Assembly: GCA_031280565.1 (NCBI GenBank)
Contig: JAITGN010000129.1
Coordinates: 1-43,452, forward strand
Direction: 5' to 3'
DNA length: 43,452 bases
From: Accumulibacter sp.
GTDB taxonomy: Bacteria > Pseudomonadota > Gammaproteobacteria > Burkholderiales > Rhodocyclaceae
The position numbers and the translations under genes are program-made. Shown here one piece after another: positions 8,018 to 18,244 of this stretch (within the stretch, counting starts at the first letter, position 1; the number at the start of each line of letters is the position of its first letter). The notes beneath the pieces were generated by a model. It was not told where the DNA came from. It ran no database searches and saw only the letters and a program-made list of their open reading frames with translations.

Positions 8018-8806
8018 TCAGACATTGCCCCGCCGCTGACGAAGCGTTTCAAACAGACAAATGGCGGCAGCGGCGGCAACATTGAGCGATTCGATTTTGC
8101 CTGGCATCGGAATCCTCACGCGCCGCCGGACGCTTTTGAAGAGCGCGGGACGTATTCCCTGGCCTTCGTTTCCGAAAACCCAGGCAAGCGGCCCTTTCAA
8201 ATTGATCAAGTATAAGTCCGTCTCCGATTCCAGCGCTGTCAGAATTGTCTCGCCTCTATACGCTTCGATGAAACCGGACAGACACTGATCCTCATGAATG
8301 TCCAGTTGAAAATGCGATCCCATGCCTGCGCGGAGCGTCTTCGGCGACCATGCCCGCGCACAATCCGCCGAAAGAAGAACCTGATTAAATCCCGCCGCCG
8401 CCGTGCTCCGGAAAATCGATCCAAGATTTCCGGAATCCTGGACGCCGTCGAGCAAAACAGCGTCGCGCGTTTTATCCGGTTCGCACTTCGGGACTGGCCG
8501 GGCGGCAATCGCCATGATTCCATCCGGTGTTTCGAGCATTGCCAAACTGTCGAAAAGCGCGCTGGATAAAAGAACGGCTTCTTTCCCCGCGTCCGAACCT
8601 TCGAGAAATGCGGCAATTTCCGGATTCCGGAGCGCTTTTTCGCAAACGAATATTTCAATCGGCGCGTCGAAACGCCGGACATGGCTTTCGACGAGATGCA
8701 AACCTTCAAGAAATATCCGCCCCGTCTTCCGTCGCTCCCTGCTGCTTTCCAAAAGCTTTTTCAGTATCTTGAAGCGCGGATTGTCGCGCGAGGTAATCTC
8801 TCTCAT
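8018..8806 (-). CDS. TrmH/SpoU-family RNA 2'-O-methyltransferase
   Basis: The 262-residue protein has an N-terminal substrate-binding region (about 1-105, with [15 protein letters not shown] and EGLHLVE) and a SPOUT methyltransferase domain. Motif 1 is [14 protein letters not shown] (Asn127 and Arg133 are the catalytic-type residues), motif 2 is VFGNEGQGI, and motif 3 is [20 protein letters not shown], which forms the trefoil knot. The family methylates ribose in rRNA or tRNA using SAM; the exact target (for example 23S rRNA) cannot be told from sequence. Its ATG overlaps the rnhB stop by 4 nt, so it is the last gene of the long cluster. Confidence 0.9.
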   Translation of the reverse strand: MREITSRDNPRFKILKKLLESSRERRKTGRIFLEGLHLVESHVRRFDAPIEIFVCEKALRNPEIAAFLEGSDAGKEAVLLSSALFDSLAMLETPDGIMAIAARPVPKCEPDKTRDAVLLDGVQDSGNLGSIFRSTAAAGFNQVLLSADCARAWSPKTLRAGMGSHFQLDIHEDQCLSGFIEAYRGETILTALESETDLYLINLKGPLAWVFGNEGQGIRPALFKSVRRRVRIPMPGKIESLNVAAAAAICLFETLRQRRGNV

Positions 8807-9396
8807 AAGAGGCGCAACTGGGCTACAGGCGCGTATGTGCGGCGGTGTTCCGGACTCGCGCCATACTTTCGCAAGGATTCGAGATGCTCCGCTGTGGGAT
8901 AGCCTTTATTTCTGTCAAAGCCGTATTCCGGATATTTTTCATGCAGGAGCGACATCGCGGCATCACGCGCCGTTTTGGCGATGATCGAGGCGGCCGCGAT
9001 CGGCGCAACTTTTCCATCCCCCCCGATAATGGCTTCGGCGGGACACGCCAAACGCGGACAGCGGTTTCCGTCGATCAGCGCACGAATGGGGGAAAGCTTC
9101 AAACCCGCGACAGCACGCTCCATCGCCAGCAAGCTGGCCTGAAGAATATTCAACTGGTCGATTTCTTCTCTGTCCGCTTCGGCAACTGACCAGGCCAGGG
9201 CCTTTTCCTTGATTTCCCGCGCCAGATTTTCGCGTTGCTTCGCCGATAGTTTCTTCGAATCGTTCAATCCCTCAACCGGATTCGCCGGATCAAGAATAAC
9301 CGCCGCGGCAACGACAGAAGCAACAAGCGCTCCGCGCCCCGCTTCGTCCACTCCACAAACCAATCCTTCAGGCATCGCAAGGAACGGCATCGGCAT
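8803..9396 (-). CDS. rnhB: Ribonuclease HII
   Basis: RNase HII nicks RNA-DNA hybrids and removes misincorporated ribonucleotides. The 197-residue protein has the [19 protein letters not shown] motif with the first catalytic Asp and Glu (about 17-18), LNDSKKLS, the DGN segment, and [17 protein letters not shown]. The start at ATG 9396 has AGGGAG upstream and overlaps lpxB by 29 nt. The lpxB-rnhB order is standard in proteobacteria. The following gene on the same strand is a TrmH-family methyltransferase. Confidence 0.96.
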   Translation of the reverse strand: MPMPFLAMPEGLVCGVDEAGRGALVASVVAAAVILDPANPVEGLNDSKKLSAKQRENLAREIKEKALAWSVAEADREEIDQLNILQASLLAMERAVAGLKLSPIRALIDGNRCPRLACPAEAIIGGDGKVAPIAAASIIAKTARDAAMSLLHEKYPEYGFDRNKGYPTAEHLESLRKYGASPEHRRTYAPVAQLRLL

Positions 9397-10546
9397 TTTC
9401 TCCCTGAAGAGTCCGGATAACGGCCATCGCGGCTTTATCTGAATTGTTCTGCCTGAGTTTCAGGTGTATCTCCCTGAAACTATCGAAAAGACGTTCGCGG
9501 CTCGCTTCATCAAAGAAATAGTTCAGCAACGCTTGCGCCATGTTCCGGGGCGTTGCGTCGTCCTGGATGAATTCCGGCACGATGAATTTTCCGGCGAGAA
9601 TGTTCGGCAAGGCGACATAGGGTAAATAATAGAGCCGCTTCAAAAGACGAAAAGTCAGCGGGGCTATTTTGTAGGCAACGACCATCGGCCTTTTGAGCAA
9701 TGCCGCTTCCAGTGTCACCGTTCCGCTCGTAGCCAGCACCACGTCGGCGGCCGCCATCGCTTCGCGCGCGTGACCAAAAAGCAGATGAAACGGCAAATCT
9801 CCCGCACTGGCCTTGTAAACGGCTGTTTCGAATATCCGGCGCGTCTCGCGCGTCGCCAATGGCACAAAAAACATGACGTCCGGAAGCAGCTTTTTCACTT
9901 CACGCGCCGTCTCAATGAAAACGTTCGCCATGGAATGAAGCTCGGAGCAACGACTCCCCGGCAAAAGCGCGATAACCGGTTTTTGCGAGGGAATGTCGAA
10001 CAGTTCCCGCGCTCCACGACGCCCGTCTTCCAACGGAATCATGTCGGCCAGCGGATGCCCGACAAAACTGACCGGTATACCTTTTTTTTCGTAAATAGCG
10101 GATTCAAACGGGAAAAGCGTCAAGAGGTGCGAAACAGCCGCTCCGATTTTTTTGACCCGCCCCCCTCTCCACGCCCAAACCGACGGACTGACATAATGAA
10201 TCGTCTGAATCCCGGCCCGTTTCAGGGCTTTTTCCAAAGCCAGATTGAAATCCGGCGCGTCGACTCCAATAAAAATATCCGGAGGATCGGCAAGCAAACG
10301 CCGTTTCAGTTCCTTGCGTATCCCGGAAATTTCCCTAAAATGTTTAATGACTTCAACATAGCCGAGAACGGCCAGTTTTTCCATGTTGAACCAGGCATCA
10401 AATCCTTGTTCGCACATTTTCGATCCGCCGATCCCATAAAAAACCGCTTTGGGAAGTTTCGATCTGAGCGCCTGAATCAGATGACTTGCCAGTAAATCTC
10501 CGGAAACCTCGCCTACGACCAGCGCGATTTTTACGGTCTTTGGCAT
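9368..10546 (-). CDS. lpxB: Lipid-A-disaccharide synthase
   Basis: LpxB joins UDP-2,3-diacylglucosamine and 2,3-diacylglucosamine 1-phosphate to form the lipid A disaccharide at the inner face of the cytoplasmic membrane. The 392 residues fit the family. Visible are [18 protein letters not shown] at the N-terminus, [51 protein letters not shown], and [11 protein letters not shown] in the nucleotide-sugar half. Its start overlaps the lpxA stop by one base (TAATG). Confidence 0.97.
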   Translation of the reverse strand: MPKTVKIALVVGEVSGDLLASHLIQALRSKLPKAVFYGIGGSKMCEQGFDAWFNMEKLAVLGYVEVIKHFREISGIRKELKRRLLADPPDIFIGVDAPDFNLALEKALKRAGIQTIHYVSPSVWAWRGGRVKKIGAAVSHLLTLFPFESAIYEKKGIPVSFVGHPLADMIPLEDGRRGARELFDIPSQKPVIALLPGSRCSELHSMANVFIETAREVKKLLPDVMFFVPLATRETRRIFETAVYKASAGDLPFHLLFGHAREAMAAADVVLATSGTVTLEAALLKRPMVVAYKIAPLTFRLLKRLYYLPYVALPNILAGKFIVPEFIQDDATPRNMAQALLNYFFDEASRERLFDSFREIHLKLRQNNSDKAAMAVIRTLQGENADAVPCDA

Positions 10547-11319
10547 TACCGGATAATGCCGCGCCGGGACGGTATGGCGAAAAAGTCCAGAATGACCTGT
10601 AATTCGGGGCAGATGTCAGCTTCTTCCTGAAGCCTGGAACGCGCTTCTTCAAGTCTCAGGCCCGCTTTGTAAATCGTTTTGTACGCGCGTTTCAGGGCCA
10701 TCAGGGCTTCCGGGGGAAAGCCGCGCCGCTTGAGTCCTTCGGCATTGACGCCGAAAGGCTTTGCCGTATTTCCGGCCGCCATGACATAAGGAGGAATATC
10801 CTGCAGCACGACAGACCCCACCGAGGTCATGACATGTGCACCAACCCGGCAAAACTGATGCACACCGGTATATCCGCCAAGAATGGCCCAGTCGTCAACA
10901 TGCACATGTCCGCCCAGTTGAGCATTGTTCGCAAATATCGTCTTGTCTCCAACCCGGCAATCATGGGCGATATGCACATAGGCCATGATCCAATTATCGC
11001 TGCCGACACGCGTTATTCCCACGTCCTGAACTGTGCCGACATTGAACGTGCAGAATTCCCGAACAGTGTTTCTGTCCCCGATAACGAGCCGTGTCGGTTC
11101 TCCTGCGTATTTTTTATCCTGGGGCGCTTCGCCGATCGAAGAAAACTGGTAAAAACGATTGTCCGATCCTATTTTTGTATGTCCCGTAATAAGCACATGC
11201 GGGCCAATCCAGGTACCGTCGCCGATCTCGACATGTTCGCCAACGATCGAATAGGGGCCGATAGATACATTTGCCCCAATCCGCGCCTGTGGATGAACAA
11301 TAGCGGTCGGATGAATCAT
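10546..11319 (-). CDS. lpxA: UDP-N-acetylglucosamine O-acyltransferase
   Basis: LpxA transfers an acyl chain from ACP to the 3-position of UDP-GlcNAc, the first step of lipid A synthesis. The 257-residue protein is a left-handed beta helix of hexapeptide repeats ([20 protein letters not shown] and onward) with a helical C-terminal domain. The catalytic histidine is in the YVHIAHD segment (His119). The [14 protein letters not shown] loop is typical. It lies 4 nt after fabZ, which competes with LpxA-C for the same 3-hydroxyacyl-ACP pool. Confidence 0.97.
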   Translation of the reverse strand: MIHPTAIVHPQARIGANVSIGPYSIVGEHVEIGDGTWIGPHVLITGHTKIGSDNRFYQFSSIGEAPQDKKYAGEPTRLVIGDRNTVREFCTFNVGTVQDVGITRVGSDNWIMAYVHIAHDCRVGDKTIFANNAQLGGHVHVDDWAILGGYTGVHQFCRVGAHVMTSVGSVVLQDIPPYVMAAGNTAKPFGVNAEGLKRRGFPPEALMALKRAYKTIYKAGLRLEEARSRLQEEADICPELQVILDFFAIPSRRGIIR

Positions 11320-11323
11320 GCGC

Positions 11324-11773
11324 TCAACCGGCGAGTATATGCTGGGCGCACATCAATTCAGCCTCAGCGGCAACTTCGCCATCGACGCGTGCGACTGCTT
11401 TGTATTTCCACATACTGCGTATCTGGCGCAAAATTTCGACATGCAGATGAAGCTGGTCACCGGGCATGACGGGCTTTTTGAAACGCGCGTTGTCGATTCC
11501 CGCAAAATAAAAAACGGAATTCGCGTCCGGTTTCGTGTTCATGGTCTTGAACGAGAGAATGCCCGCAGCCTGCGCAAGCGCCTCCATGATAAGCACACCC
11601 GGCATGACAGGATGATGAGGGAAGTGTCCTGTAAAGAATTGCTCATTGACCGTCACGTTTTTATAGGCGTGAATCGATTTACCCAGCTCGCATTCGATGA
11701 CACGATCGACGAGCAAAAAGGGATAACGATGCGGCAAGTGCGCCAGAATGGCCTGAATATCCATCTCGTTCAA
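11324..11773 (-). CDS. fabZ: 3-hydroxyacyl-[acyl-carrier-protein] dehydratase
   Basis: FabZ dehydrates 3-hydroxyacyl-ACP in fatty acid elongation. The 149 residues form a single hot-dog fold. The active site segment [20 protein letters not shown] carries His50 and Glu64; [13 protein letters not shown] precedes it. The start overlaps the lpxD stop by 4 nt. Placement inside the lpx cluster is usual and couples the split of 3-hydroxyacyl-ACP between phospholipid and lipid A. Confidence 0.97.
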   Translation of the reverse strand: MNEMDIQAILAHLPHRYPFLLVDRVIECELGKSIHAYKNVTVNEQFFTGHFPHHPVMPGVLIMEALAQAAGILSFKTMNTKPDANSVFYFAGIDNARFKKPVMPGDQLHLHVEILRQIRSMWKYKAVARVDGEVAAEAELMCAQHILAG

Positions 11774-12795
11774 GATTTTTCCCCCGATTGGTCAAATTTT
11801 TTTTCAAGCTCGGCGATACGCTTGGACAATTGCGCGAGCCGCCTTATCTGTGTCGCGTTATGCAGCCATTCCCCGTGCATCTCCATCGGATAAACGCCGG
11901 TATAAACCCCTGGCGTTTTCAGACTTTTCGCTATCAGCGTTCCTCCAGACACATGAACATCATCCGCAAGTTCGATATGCCCCCCAATCATTCCCGCGCC
12001 GCCAATAGTACAGCGTTTACCCACTTTCGTGCTTCCCGCGATTCCGGCGCATCCCGCCATGGCGGAATGGTCGCCTATCTGTACGTTATGCGCGATCTGG
12101 ATCAGATTATCCAGTTTGACGCCATTCCCAATGACGGTATCGTCAAGCGCGCCGCGGTCAACCGCCGTGTTCACGCCGATTTCGACGTCATCACCAATGA
12201 TAACCCGCCCGATCTGCGGAATTTTTACCCAGGCATCGCCTTCTTTCGCAAAACCGAAACCGTCGCCGCCAATAACCGTGCCCGCATGAATGATCGTCCT
12301 TTTACCGATCCTGCAATCGTTGTAAACAACAACTCTTGGATAGAGCAGTGTATCGTCATCAATGAAAACGTCGTCTCCGATCACGCATCCCGGATAAACA
12401 GTCACGTTTTCTCCGAATTGTACGCGCTTTCCGATGACAGTCTGCGCTCCGATGTTCGCCGACGCGGGAAGCTCGGACAATACGACCGCTGAACGGTCTA
12501 TTCCCGAAAAACCGTGCAAAACAGGATTTAACAGCGCAACAACGCGGGCATAATAGGCATAAGGGTTCGGATGAACGATCCTCGCCAGCGAAGTCGTTTC
12601 GGCAAATTGTGGGGATAAAATAACGGCAGAAGCCCGCGTCACCCTCAACTGGTCCAAAAACTTCGGCGTCGATAAAAAAGCGATCTGCCCCGTTTTCGCA
12701 GATTCGAGCGATGCTACCTGTGATACGACAATAGCCGGATCGCCTTCGACTCGACCGCCGAGGCAACGAACGATTTCATCAAGCCGCTTTTCCAC
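11770..12795 (-). CDS. lpxD: UDP-3-O-acylglucosamine N-acyltransferase
   Basis: LpxD adds the second acyl chain, N-linked, in lipid A synthesis. The 341-residue protein has the N-terminal uridine-binding domain (about 1-100, with [20 protein letters not shown] and [11 protein letters not shown]), then hexapeptide left-handed helix repeats. The active-site segment [11 protein letters not shown] carries the catalytic His, and [14 protein letters not shown] follows. The C-terminal helix is [20 protein letters not shown]-like. It follows skp after 9 nt and overlaps fabZ. Confidence 0.97.
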   Translation of the reverse strand: MEKRLDEIVRCLGGRVEGDPAIVVSQVASLESAKTGQIAFLSTPKFLDQLRVTRASAVILSPQFAETTSLARIVHPNPYAYYARVVALLNPVLHGFSGIDRSAVVLSELPASANIGAQTVIGKRVQFGENVTVYPGCVIGDDVFIDDDTLLYPRVVVYNDCRIGKRTIIHAGTVIGGDGFGFAKEGDAWVKIPQIGRVIIGDDVEIGVNTAVDRGALDDTVIGNGVKLDNLIQIAHNVQIGDHSAMAGCAGIAGSTKVGKRCTIGGAGMIGGHIELADDVHVSGGTLIAKSLKTPGVYTGVYPMEMHGEWLHNATQIRRLAQLSKRIAELEKKFDQSGEKS

Positions 12796-12804
12796 GAAAA
12801 ACAG

Positions 12805-13314
12805 TTATTTCGTACTGGACATTACCTTGATAACCCGATCGGTTATATCAATCGAGGGACTCCAGAAAACGGCATCCTGAAGAATCAAGTTGTATTTTTC
12901 ATCGTCAAAAATCTGCTTGACCGCTTTGTTTGCCTTTTCGAAAATGAGCGCATTCTCTTCATTTTGGCGAAGGTTCAGATCTTCACGGAATTCACGCTGT
13001 TTACGCTGAAACTCCCTGGTAAGGTCGTTGATATCTCTTTCTTTCGTGCGGCGCTCGGACTCGGAAATGGTCAGGCCATTTTTGTTGAGCGTTTCTTCCA
13101 TTGACTGGATCTGCTTGGCCAGGCGTTGCAATTCCTGATCCCGCCTGGAAAACTCGGCTTCGATTTTTTTCTGCGCCGCCGCCGCGGCAGGCGCATCCCG
13201 AAAAATACGCTGGATATTGACATAGCCGATTTTAAGGGTATCAGCCAACACGCCAGATACAGGCAACAACATGCCCGCGAAAAAAACTACCAAGACAGTA
13301 AATCTTATCTTCAA
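12805..13314 (-). CDS. skp: OmpH/Skp periplasmic chaperone
   Basis: Skp holds unfolded outer-membrane proteins in the periplasm before delivery to BamA. I set the start at TTG 13314, behind AGGAG with 7 nt spacing, giving a normal signal peptide (MKIRFTVLVVFFAGMLLPVS, cleavage after VLA) and 169 residues; a TTG at 13344 overlapping the bamA stop would add ten residues. The mature part starts with KIGYVNIQRIFRDAPAA and continues as a long charged coiled coil rich in Lys, Glu, Gln and Arg, the tentacle arms of Skp. It ends with a beta strand (YNLILQDAVFWSPSIDITD). Its place between bamA and lpxD is standard. Confidence 0.93.
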   Translation of the reverse strand: MKIRFTVLVVFFAGMLLPVSGVLADTLKIGYVNIQRIFRDAPAAAAAQKKIEAEFSRRDQELQRLAKQIQSMEETLNKNGLTISESERRTKERDINDLTREFQRKQREFREDLNLRQNEENALIFEKANKAVKQIFDDEKYNLILQDAVFWSPSIDITDRVIKVMSSTK

Positions 13315-13340
13315 AACATCTCTCCTAAACCCGCCAAAGC

Positions 13341-15680
13341 TCAAAACGCCTGCCCCATTTGAAACTGGAACCTCTGGATTCTATCATGCTCCTGTTCGTT
13401 GAGCGGGTAAGCGATACTGAATTTCATTGGACCGAATGGAGAAACCCAGGTCGCCGCCAAACCAACCGACATCCGCATCGGCCCCTCCGACCCCATTCCA
13501 GGCGTTTTATTGTTTTTGTCTCCGTAGACCTGCCCCGCATCAAAGAAAGGACCAAACCGAACCGATTTGTCGACGCCAAAGCCGGGGACGGGCATTGAAA
13601 GCTCCGCGTTCATAATCACTCTCCGAACACCGCCAAGCCTGACAGCATCGCCATTTGGCGACATCCAGTAAGGGCCGAGACTGGACAACTCGTAACCACG
13701 CACCGAATTCGGCCCGCCCGCATAGAAATTCTTGTAATAGGGCAACGCTTGTCCGGAAATCCCTCGAGCATATCCAAATTCGCCGTTCAACATAAGCACC
13801 CACGAACCGATGATCGAAAAGAAATGCTGCTGCTGATAGGAAATTCTGTGATACCTGATCGAACCCGCCGGACTCACTTCGTAGTTGATCCGCTGAATCC
13901 CTCCGCGAGTTGGCAGAATGGCGCTGTCTTTCGAATCATTGATCCAGCCTATCGTCAATGGAATGGATGTATTCCCGCAGGACTCCGAGCCGCTACAGAA
14001 TTTGTCCGAAAATTCCCTGTATTGAATCGGCGTATTTGGATCGTTCCGGTCAATCTCCACCGAGGTGTAATCGACCCCCGCGCCAAAATGAATAGACTGC
14101 TTTTCACCGATCGGAATGCCAAAGCGCATGCCAACGCCATTCGAAGTTCTTTTATAGGCATACCCAAGCGACCAGGGATTGCTTTTCGTGTGATAAATAT
14201 CAAAGCCCTGGCTGATGCCATCTACAGAGAAATAGGGATTGGTATAGCTCATCGACACAACACGGTTGATGCGGCCTGTGGCCATTTGCAGGGCCAGATA
14301 TTTCCCGCTGCCGAAGATATTCGATTGCGCTATCGAGGCCTGCAGCATCAGCTTTTCCGCCTGGGAGAAACCGACCCCCCCCATGAGGCTGCCCGTCGAC
14401 CTTTCGGTAACGTTGAAATTGACATCCACCTGGTCCGTCGTCCCCGGAACAGGCGGCGTTTCAACAGACACTTCGCTGAAATAATAAGTTTTATCGATGC
14501 GCTGTTTCGAGAGTTTCACGCGCTCGTCATCATACCAGGCACCCTCCATTTGACGAACTTCCTGGCGGACAACATCGTCCCGTGTTTTCGTATTCCCCGC
14601 AATGTTGATACGCCGGACATAAACGCGCTTTCCCGGGTCGACAAACACGGTAAACGCCACCCGTTTTTTCTCCTTGTCGACCTCAGGCGATACATTGACA
14701 TTGGCGAAAGCGTAGCCTTGGGCTGACAGCCTTTCGCTTATACTCTTGACGCTGCCATTGAGCTTTTCCCTGGAAAAAACGTCGCCTGGCCCGATTTTCA
14801 TTGATGCCCTGAAATCCTCCTCGGACAAAATCAAATCGCCCGCGACTTTTATCGAGGAAACGATATAACGGTCTCCTTCGGAAATATTCACATTGATAAA
14901 GATATCCTGCTTGTCCGGACTGATGGAAACCTGGGTCGATTCAATATTGAATTCCAGATAACCGTTATTGAGGTAATGCGAACGAAGCGTTTCGATATCC
15001 GCGGAAAGCTTCTGTTTCGAGTATTGATCGTTTTTCGTATACCAGCTTATCCAGTTCGGCGTCTGTAACTGAAGAAGGTCAAGGATATCTTTTTCCTTGA
15101 ACGCCCGCGCGCCGACGATGGTAATCTGGCGGATTCTCGCCGCTTCACCTTCGTCGATATTGAAGTTGATCGCCACGCGATTCCGCTCAAGCGGCGTGAC
15201 CGTCGTTGTTACCGCGACGCCGTACCTGCCTCTGGTCAAATACTGACGCTTCAGCTCCTGTTCGGCGCGCTCCAGCATGCTGCGGTCGAAAGAGCGCGAA
15301 ACCGCGAATCCTGTTTCTTTCAATCCCTTGACAAGCTGCTCCTTATCGAATTCCTTTAACCCGACAAAATCGATCTGAGCAATGGCGGGGCGCTCTTCAA
15401 TAGCGACGACAAGCACGCCGCCATCGATTTCCAGGCGAACATCCTTGAAAAAACCTGTCGCGAAAAGCGCCTTGATCGCCTGAACGGCTTTTTCGTTCGT
15501 CATCGTCTCGCCGACTTTCACGGGGAGATAACCGAACACGGTGCCGGCTTCCGTGCGCTGAATGCCCTCGACGCGAATATCCTTGACGACAAAAGGCTCA
15601 AAGGCATTCGCCCCGGAGACGGAAACACACAGACAAGCTCCCAGAAGGATTTTTCTTGTCAAAGAAAACAAATCAGCCAT
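13341..15680 (-). CDS. bamA: Outer membrane protein assembly factor BamA
   Basis: BamA is the core of the beta-barrel assembly machine in the outer membrane. The 779-residue protein has a signal peptide (cleavage after GANA, about residue 27), then five POTRA domains (about 27-430; FVVKDIRVEGIQRTEAGTVF opens POTRA1), and a 16-stranded barrel. The conserved VRGYELSSLGP segment of the lid loop L6 is present. The C-terminus ends in FQFQMGQAF, with the terminal Phe required for barrel recognition. It overlaps the rseP stop by 8 nt and shows no strong Shine-Dalgarno, so coupling is likely. Confidence 0.97.
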   Translation of the reverse strand: MADLFSLTRKILLGACLCVSVSGANAFEPFVVKDIRVEGIQRTEAGTVFGYLPVKVGETMTNEKAVQAIKALFATGFFKDVRLEIDGGVLVVAIEERPAIAQIDFVGLKEFDKEQLVKGLKETGFAVSRSFDRSMLERAEQELKRQYLTRGRYGVAVTTTVTPLERNRVAINFNIDEGEAARIRQITIVGARAFKEKDILDLLQLQTPNWISWYTKNDQYSKQKLSADIETLRSHYLNNGYLEFNIESTQVSISPDKQDIFINVNISEGDRYIVSSIKVAGDLILSEEDFRASMKIGPGDVFSREKLNGSVKSISERLSAQGYAFANVNVSPEVDKEKKRVAFTVFVDPGKRVYVRRINIAGNTKTRDDVVRQEVRQMEGAWYDDERVKLSKQRIDKTYYFSEVSVETPPVPGTTDQVDVNFNVTERSTGSLMGGVGFSQAEKLMLQASIAQSNIFGSGKYLALQMATGRINRVVSMSYTNPYFSVDGISQGFDIYHTKSNPWSLGYAYKRTSNGVGMRFGIPIGEKQSIHFGAGVDYTSVEIDRNDPNTPIQYREFSDKFCSGSESCGNTSIPLTIGWINDSKDSAILPTRGGIQRINYEVSPAGSIRYHRISYQQQHFFSIIGSWVLMLNGEFGYARGISGQALPYYKNFYAGGPNSVRGYELSSLGPYWMSPNGDAVRLGGVRRVIMNAELSMPVPGFGVDKSVRFGPFFDAGQVYGDKNNKTPGMGSEGPMRMSVGLAATWVSPFGPMKFSIAYPLNEQEHDRIQRFQFQMGQAF

Positions 15681-17049
15681 GAATCAACCGGTTTATATCG
15701 TTATAGAACGAACACGCCATTAACAGCATCAATAAAGCAACGCCGATTTTCTGGCCCAGTTCGAGACTTCGCTCAGAAAGCGGCCTGCGCCGAACAAGCT
15801 CCACGACATAATACAGCAAATGACCGCCATCCAGAATCGGGATTGGCAACAAATTGAAAACTCCCAGGCTAATACTGATCATTCCCAGAAAATTCAAATA
15901 ATAATCAAGCCCAAGACGCGCCGACTGTCCCGCATAATCCGCGATGGTCAACGGGCCGCCGATATTTCGCCAGGAAACGGAGCCTGCAAGCATCTTTCCT
16001 ATCATTTTCAATGTAAATAGCGACTTATCATATGTTTCATAGACCGCTTTTCCCAATGCCGGAAAAAAGGCATAACGGACGGTCGTCACGATCTCCTTTT
16101 TTTTCCAGTCCGGCGCCCGGATGAATACTCCAATCCGCCCGATTGTCTTTCCATTCTCATCGACCGCGCCGGGAACAACTGAAAACGACAGCCGCTTCCC
16201 TCCGCGAAGGACAACGAGTTCCATCGATACGCCGGGCGAGGCGCTGATCCGCGCGATCATTTCCGACGAATCCGGGATATTTTCACCGTTGATCGCCACG
16301 ACCTCGTCACCCGGAAGCATTCCGGCATGCGCAGCCGCGCCATCCGGGGAAAGGCGATCGATTATGGGTGGAATTTTTTGACGAAAAAAAACAAGTCCCA
16401 GTTTGCGCAGAAAATCAGCCTCCAGACCCTCTTTTGAAAGAGAAAGATCGAGACGCCGGTGATTGATTTCCCTTTGCGGATTGATAACCACAATCTCCAC
16501 CGAGTCCCGTTCAGCCGCGAGACGAAGCACGCGCCATCGCATTTCCTGCCAGGTTTGAACAGGCTCTCCGTCTATTTTCAGCGCCAGTTCACCTTCCTCA
16601 AATCCGGCAAGAGCAGCGGGAGTTCCAGCCGCGGGCGCCCCAAGAAAGGGCCTGAATTCCTCGGTTCCATGAAAGAACAGCGCCCAGAAAAGCAGGATGG
16701 CAAGCAGAAAATTAGCCGCCGGTCCCGCGACGGCGATTGCCATCCGCCGCCAGACGCTCTGCTGGCTGAAAGCCCTGTGCAACTCGTCGGGAGGAACGTC
16801 ATCATCATCTTCTCCCAACATCTTCACATAACCACCGAGAGGAACGACGCTCAACGCCCACTCTGTCCCGTCGCGGCCAAAACGTTTCGAATAAAGCACA
16901 GGGCCAAACCCCAAGGAAAAACGCAGGATTTTCACTCCCGCCAGACGCGCCACCAGAAAATGACCACATTCATGAACGATAACAAGCACGCTCAGAGCAA
17001 CGATAAAAGCCAACGCATAAAATAAGAAACTGTCCATTACACCCTTCAT
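15673..17049 (-). CDS. rseP: Site-2 intramembrane zinc metalloprotease RseP
   Basis: RseP cleaves the anti-sigma factor RseA and removes leftover signal peptides within the inner membrane. The 458-residue protein has the active-site helix with HECGH (His26, Glu27, His30), two PDZ domains (about 120-200 and 210-300), and the third zinc ligand in PIPILDGGHLLYYVVE near the C-terminus. Four membrane segments are apparent. ATG 17049 overlaps the dxr stop by 4 nt; ATG 17037, with AAGGG just upstream, would remove four residues and is a real alternative. The gene sits upstream of bamA as in most proteobacteria. Confidence 0.96.
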   Translation of the reverse strand: MKGVMDSFLFYALAFIVALSVLVIVHECGHFLVARLAGVKILRFSLGFGPVLYSKRFGRDGTEWALSVVPLGGYVKMLGEDDDDVPPDELHRAFSQQSVWRRMAIAVAGPAANFLLAILLFWALFFHGTEEFRPFLGAPAAGTPAALAGFEEGELALKIDGEPVQTWQEMRWRVLRLAAERDSVEIVVINPQREINHRRLDLSLSKEGLEADFLRKLGLVFFRQKIPPIIDRLSPDGAAAHAGMLPGDEVVAINGENIPDSSEMIARISASPGVSMELVVLRGGKRLSFSVVPGAVDENGKTIGRIGVFIRAPDWKKKEIVTTVRYAFFPALGKAVYETYDKSLFTLKMIGKMLAGSVSWRNIGGPLTIADYAGQSARLGLDYYLNFLGMISISLGVFNLLPIPILDGGHLLYYVVELVRRRPLSERSLELGQKIGVALLMLLMACSFYNDINRLIHG

Positions 17050-18242
17050 GAATATGACTTCATCTTTTCATCGATCACATCAACCGCAAACCGGCGCGCT
17101 TCTTCGGCTGCCAGCAGAATATCCTCCATCGAATCCAGAACGACCGGAGGCATACGCTCCATCGTGGATTCCACGATTTCCGGAATTTCGCAAAAACCGA
17201 TCTTTCTGCCAAGAAAAGCCTGGACAGCAAGCTCATTTGCGATATTCAGCGCCACGGGAACACTTTTTCCAAGCCGCATGGCCTCGTATGCCAATGGTAA
17301 ACACGGGAAACGCCCGAAATCCGGCGGTTCGAAACAGAGCGAAGGCAGCCTGAAAAGATCAAGCGCTCCAACTCCGGAAACGATCCTTTCCGGGTACGCG
17401 AGCGCCTGCGCAATCGGCGTCCGCATATCCGGATTCCCAAGCTCGGCAAGCGCCGAGCCGTCAGTATATCGTACCAGCGAATGGATAATGCTTTGCGGAT
17501 GAATAACAACCTCGATCCGATCGACGGGCACGCCGAAAAGCCAATGCGCCTCAATCATTTCAAGCCCTTTGTTCATTAAAGTCGCCGAATCCACGGAAAT
17601 TTTTTTCCCCATGCTCCAGTTTGGATGGGCGCATGCCTGCTCGGGCGTCGCATCGCGCATTTCAGCACGTGTAGAAGCGCGGAAAGGCCCTCCCGACCCG
17701 GTCAGCAAAAGGCTTTCGACGCCGTGCCGGACAGGTTCGCCTGAATAATCGTGCGGCAACGACTGAAATATTGCGTTATGTTCGCTGTCGAGCGGCAAAA
17801 GCGTCGCGCGGTTTTCCCGGACCGTTCGCATAAAGATTTCGCCCCCCATCACCAGGGTTTCCTTGTTTGCCAGAAGAAGTTTCTTTCCGGCTTTCGCCGC
17901 CGCGAAGGTGGATGGCAATCCCGCAGAACCAACAATGGCGGCTATCACGGAATCAGCTTCCGGCAAGACCGCCATCCGGATCAGGGCGTCTCCTCCCCAT
18001 TTGACACGCGTTGGACAGGATACGGCTCGTAAACGATCCTCCAGAAAGGCCGCGCGGCCAGTGTCTCCAACGACGGCGTATAACGGTCTGAATTCCATGC
18101 ATTGATCAAACAGCCGGTCAATCTGGGTATTCGCGCAAAGCGCGATAACCCGAAATCGTTCCGCATTCAGCCGGACGACTTCCAGCACGTTTTTTCCGAT
18201 TGAACCGGTTGACCCAAAAATGACAATATTTTGAATATCCAT
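17046..18242 (-). CDS. dxr: 1-deoxy-D-xylulose 5-phosphate reductoisomerase
   Basis: Dxr makes 2-C-methyl-D-erythritol 4-phosphate with NADPH, the committed step of the MEP isoprenoid pathway that supplies UppS. I set the start at ATG 18242 (MDIQNIVIFGSTGSIGKNVL), giving 398 residues, the family length. The same frame stays open upstream to 18800, but that part is antisense to cdsA and does not resemble a protein. Visible are the NADPH site GSTGSIGKN, LLLANKETLVMGGEIF, the metal-site segment DSEHNAIFQ, and SMGKKISVDSATLMNKGLEM. It starts 2 nt after the cdsA stop. Confidence 0.97.
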   Translation of the reverse strand: MDIQNIVIFGSTGSIGKNVLEVVRLNAERFRVIALCANTQIDRLFDQCMEFRPLYAVVGDTGRAAFLEDRLRAVSCPTRVKWGGDALIRMAVLPEADSVIAAIVGSAGLPSTFAAAKAGKKLLLANKETLVMGGEIFMRTVRENRATLLPLDSEHNAIFQSLPHDYSGEPVRHGVESLLLTGSGGPFRASTRAEMRDATPEQACAHPNWSMGKKISVDSATLMNKGLEMIEAHWLFGVPVDRIEVVIHPQSIIHSLVRYTDGSALAELGNPDMRTPIAQALAYPERIVSGVGALDLFRLPSLCFEPPDFGRFPCLPLAYEAMRLGKSVPVALNIANELAVQAFLGRKIGFCEIPEIVESTMERMPPVVLDSMEDILLAAEEARRFAVDVIDEKMKSYS

Positions 18243-18244
18243 CG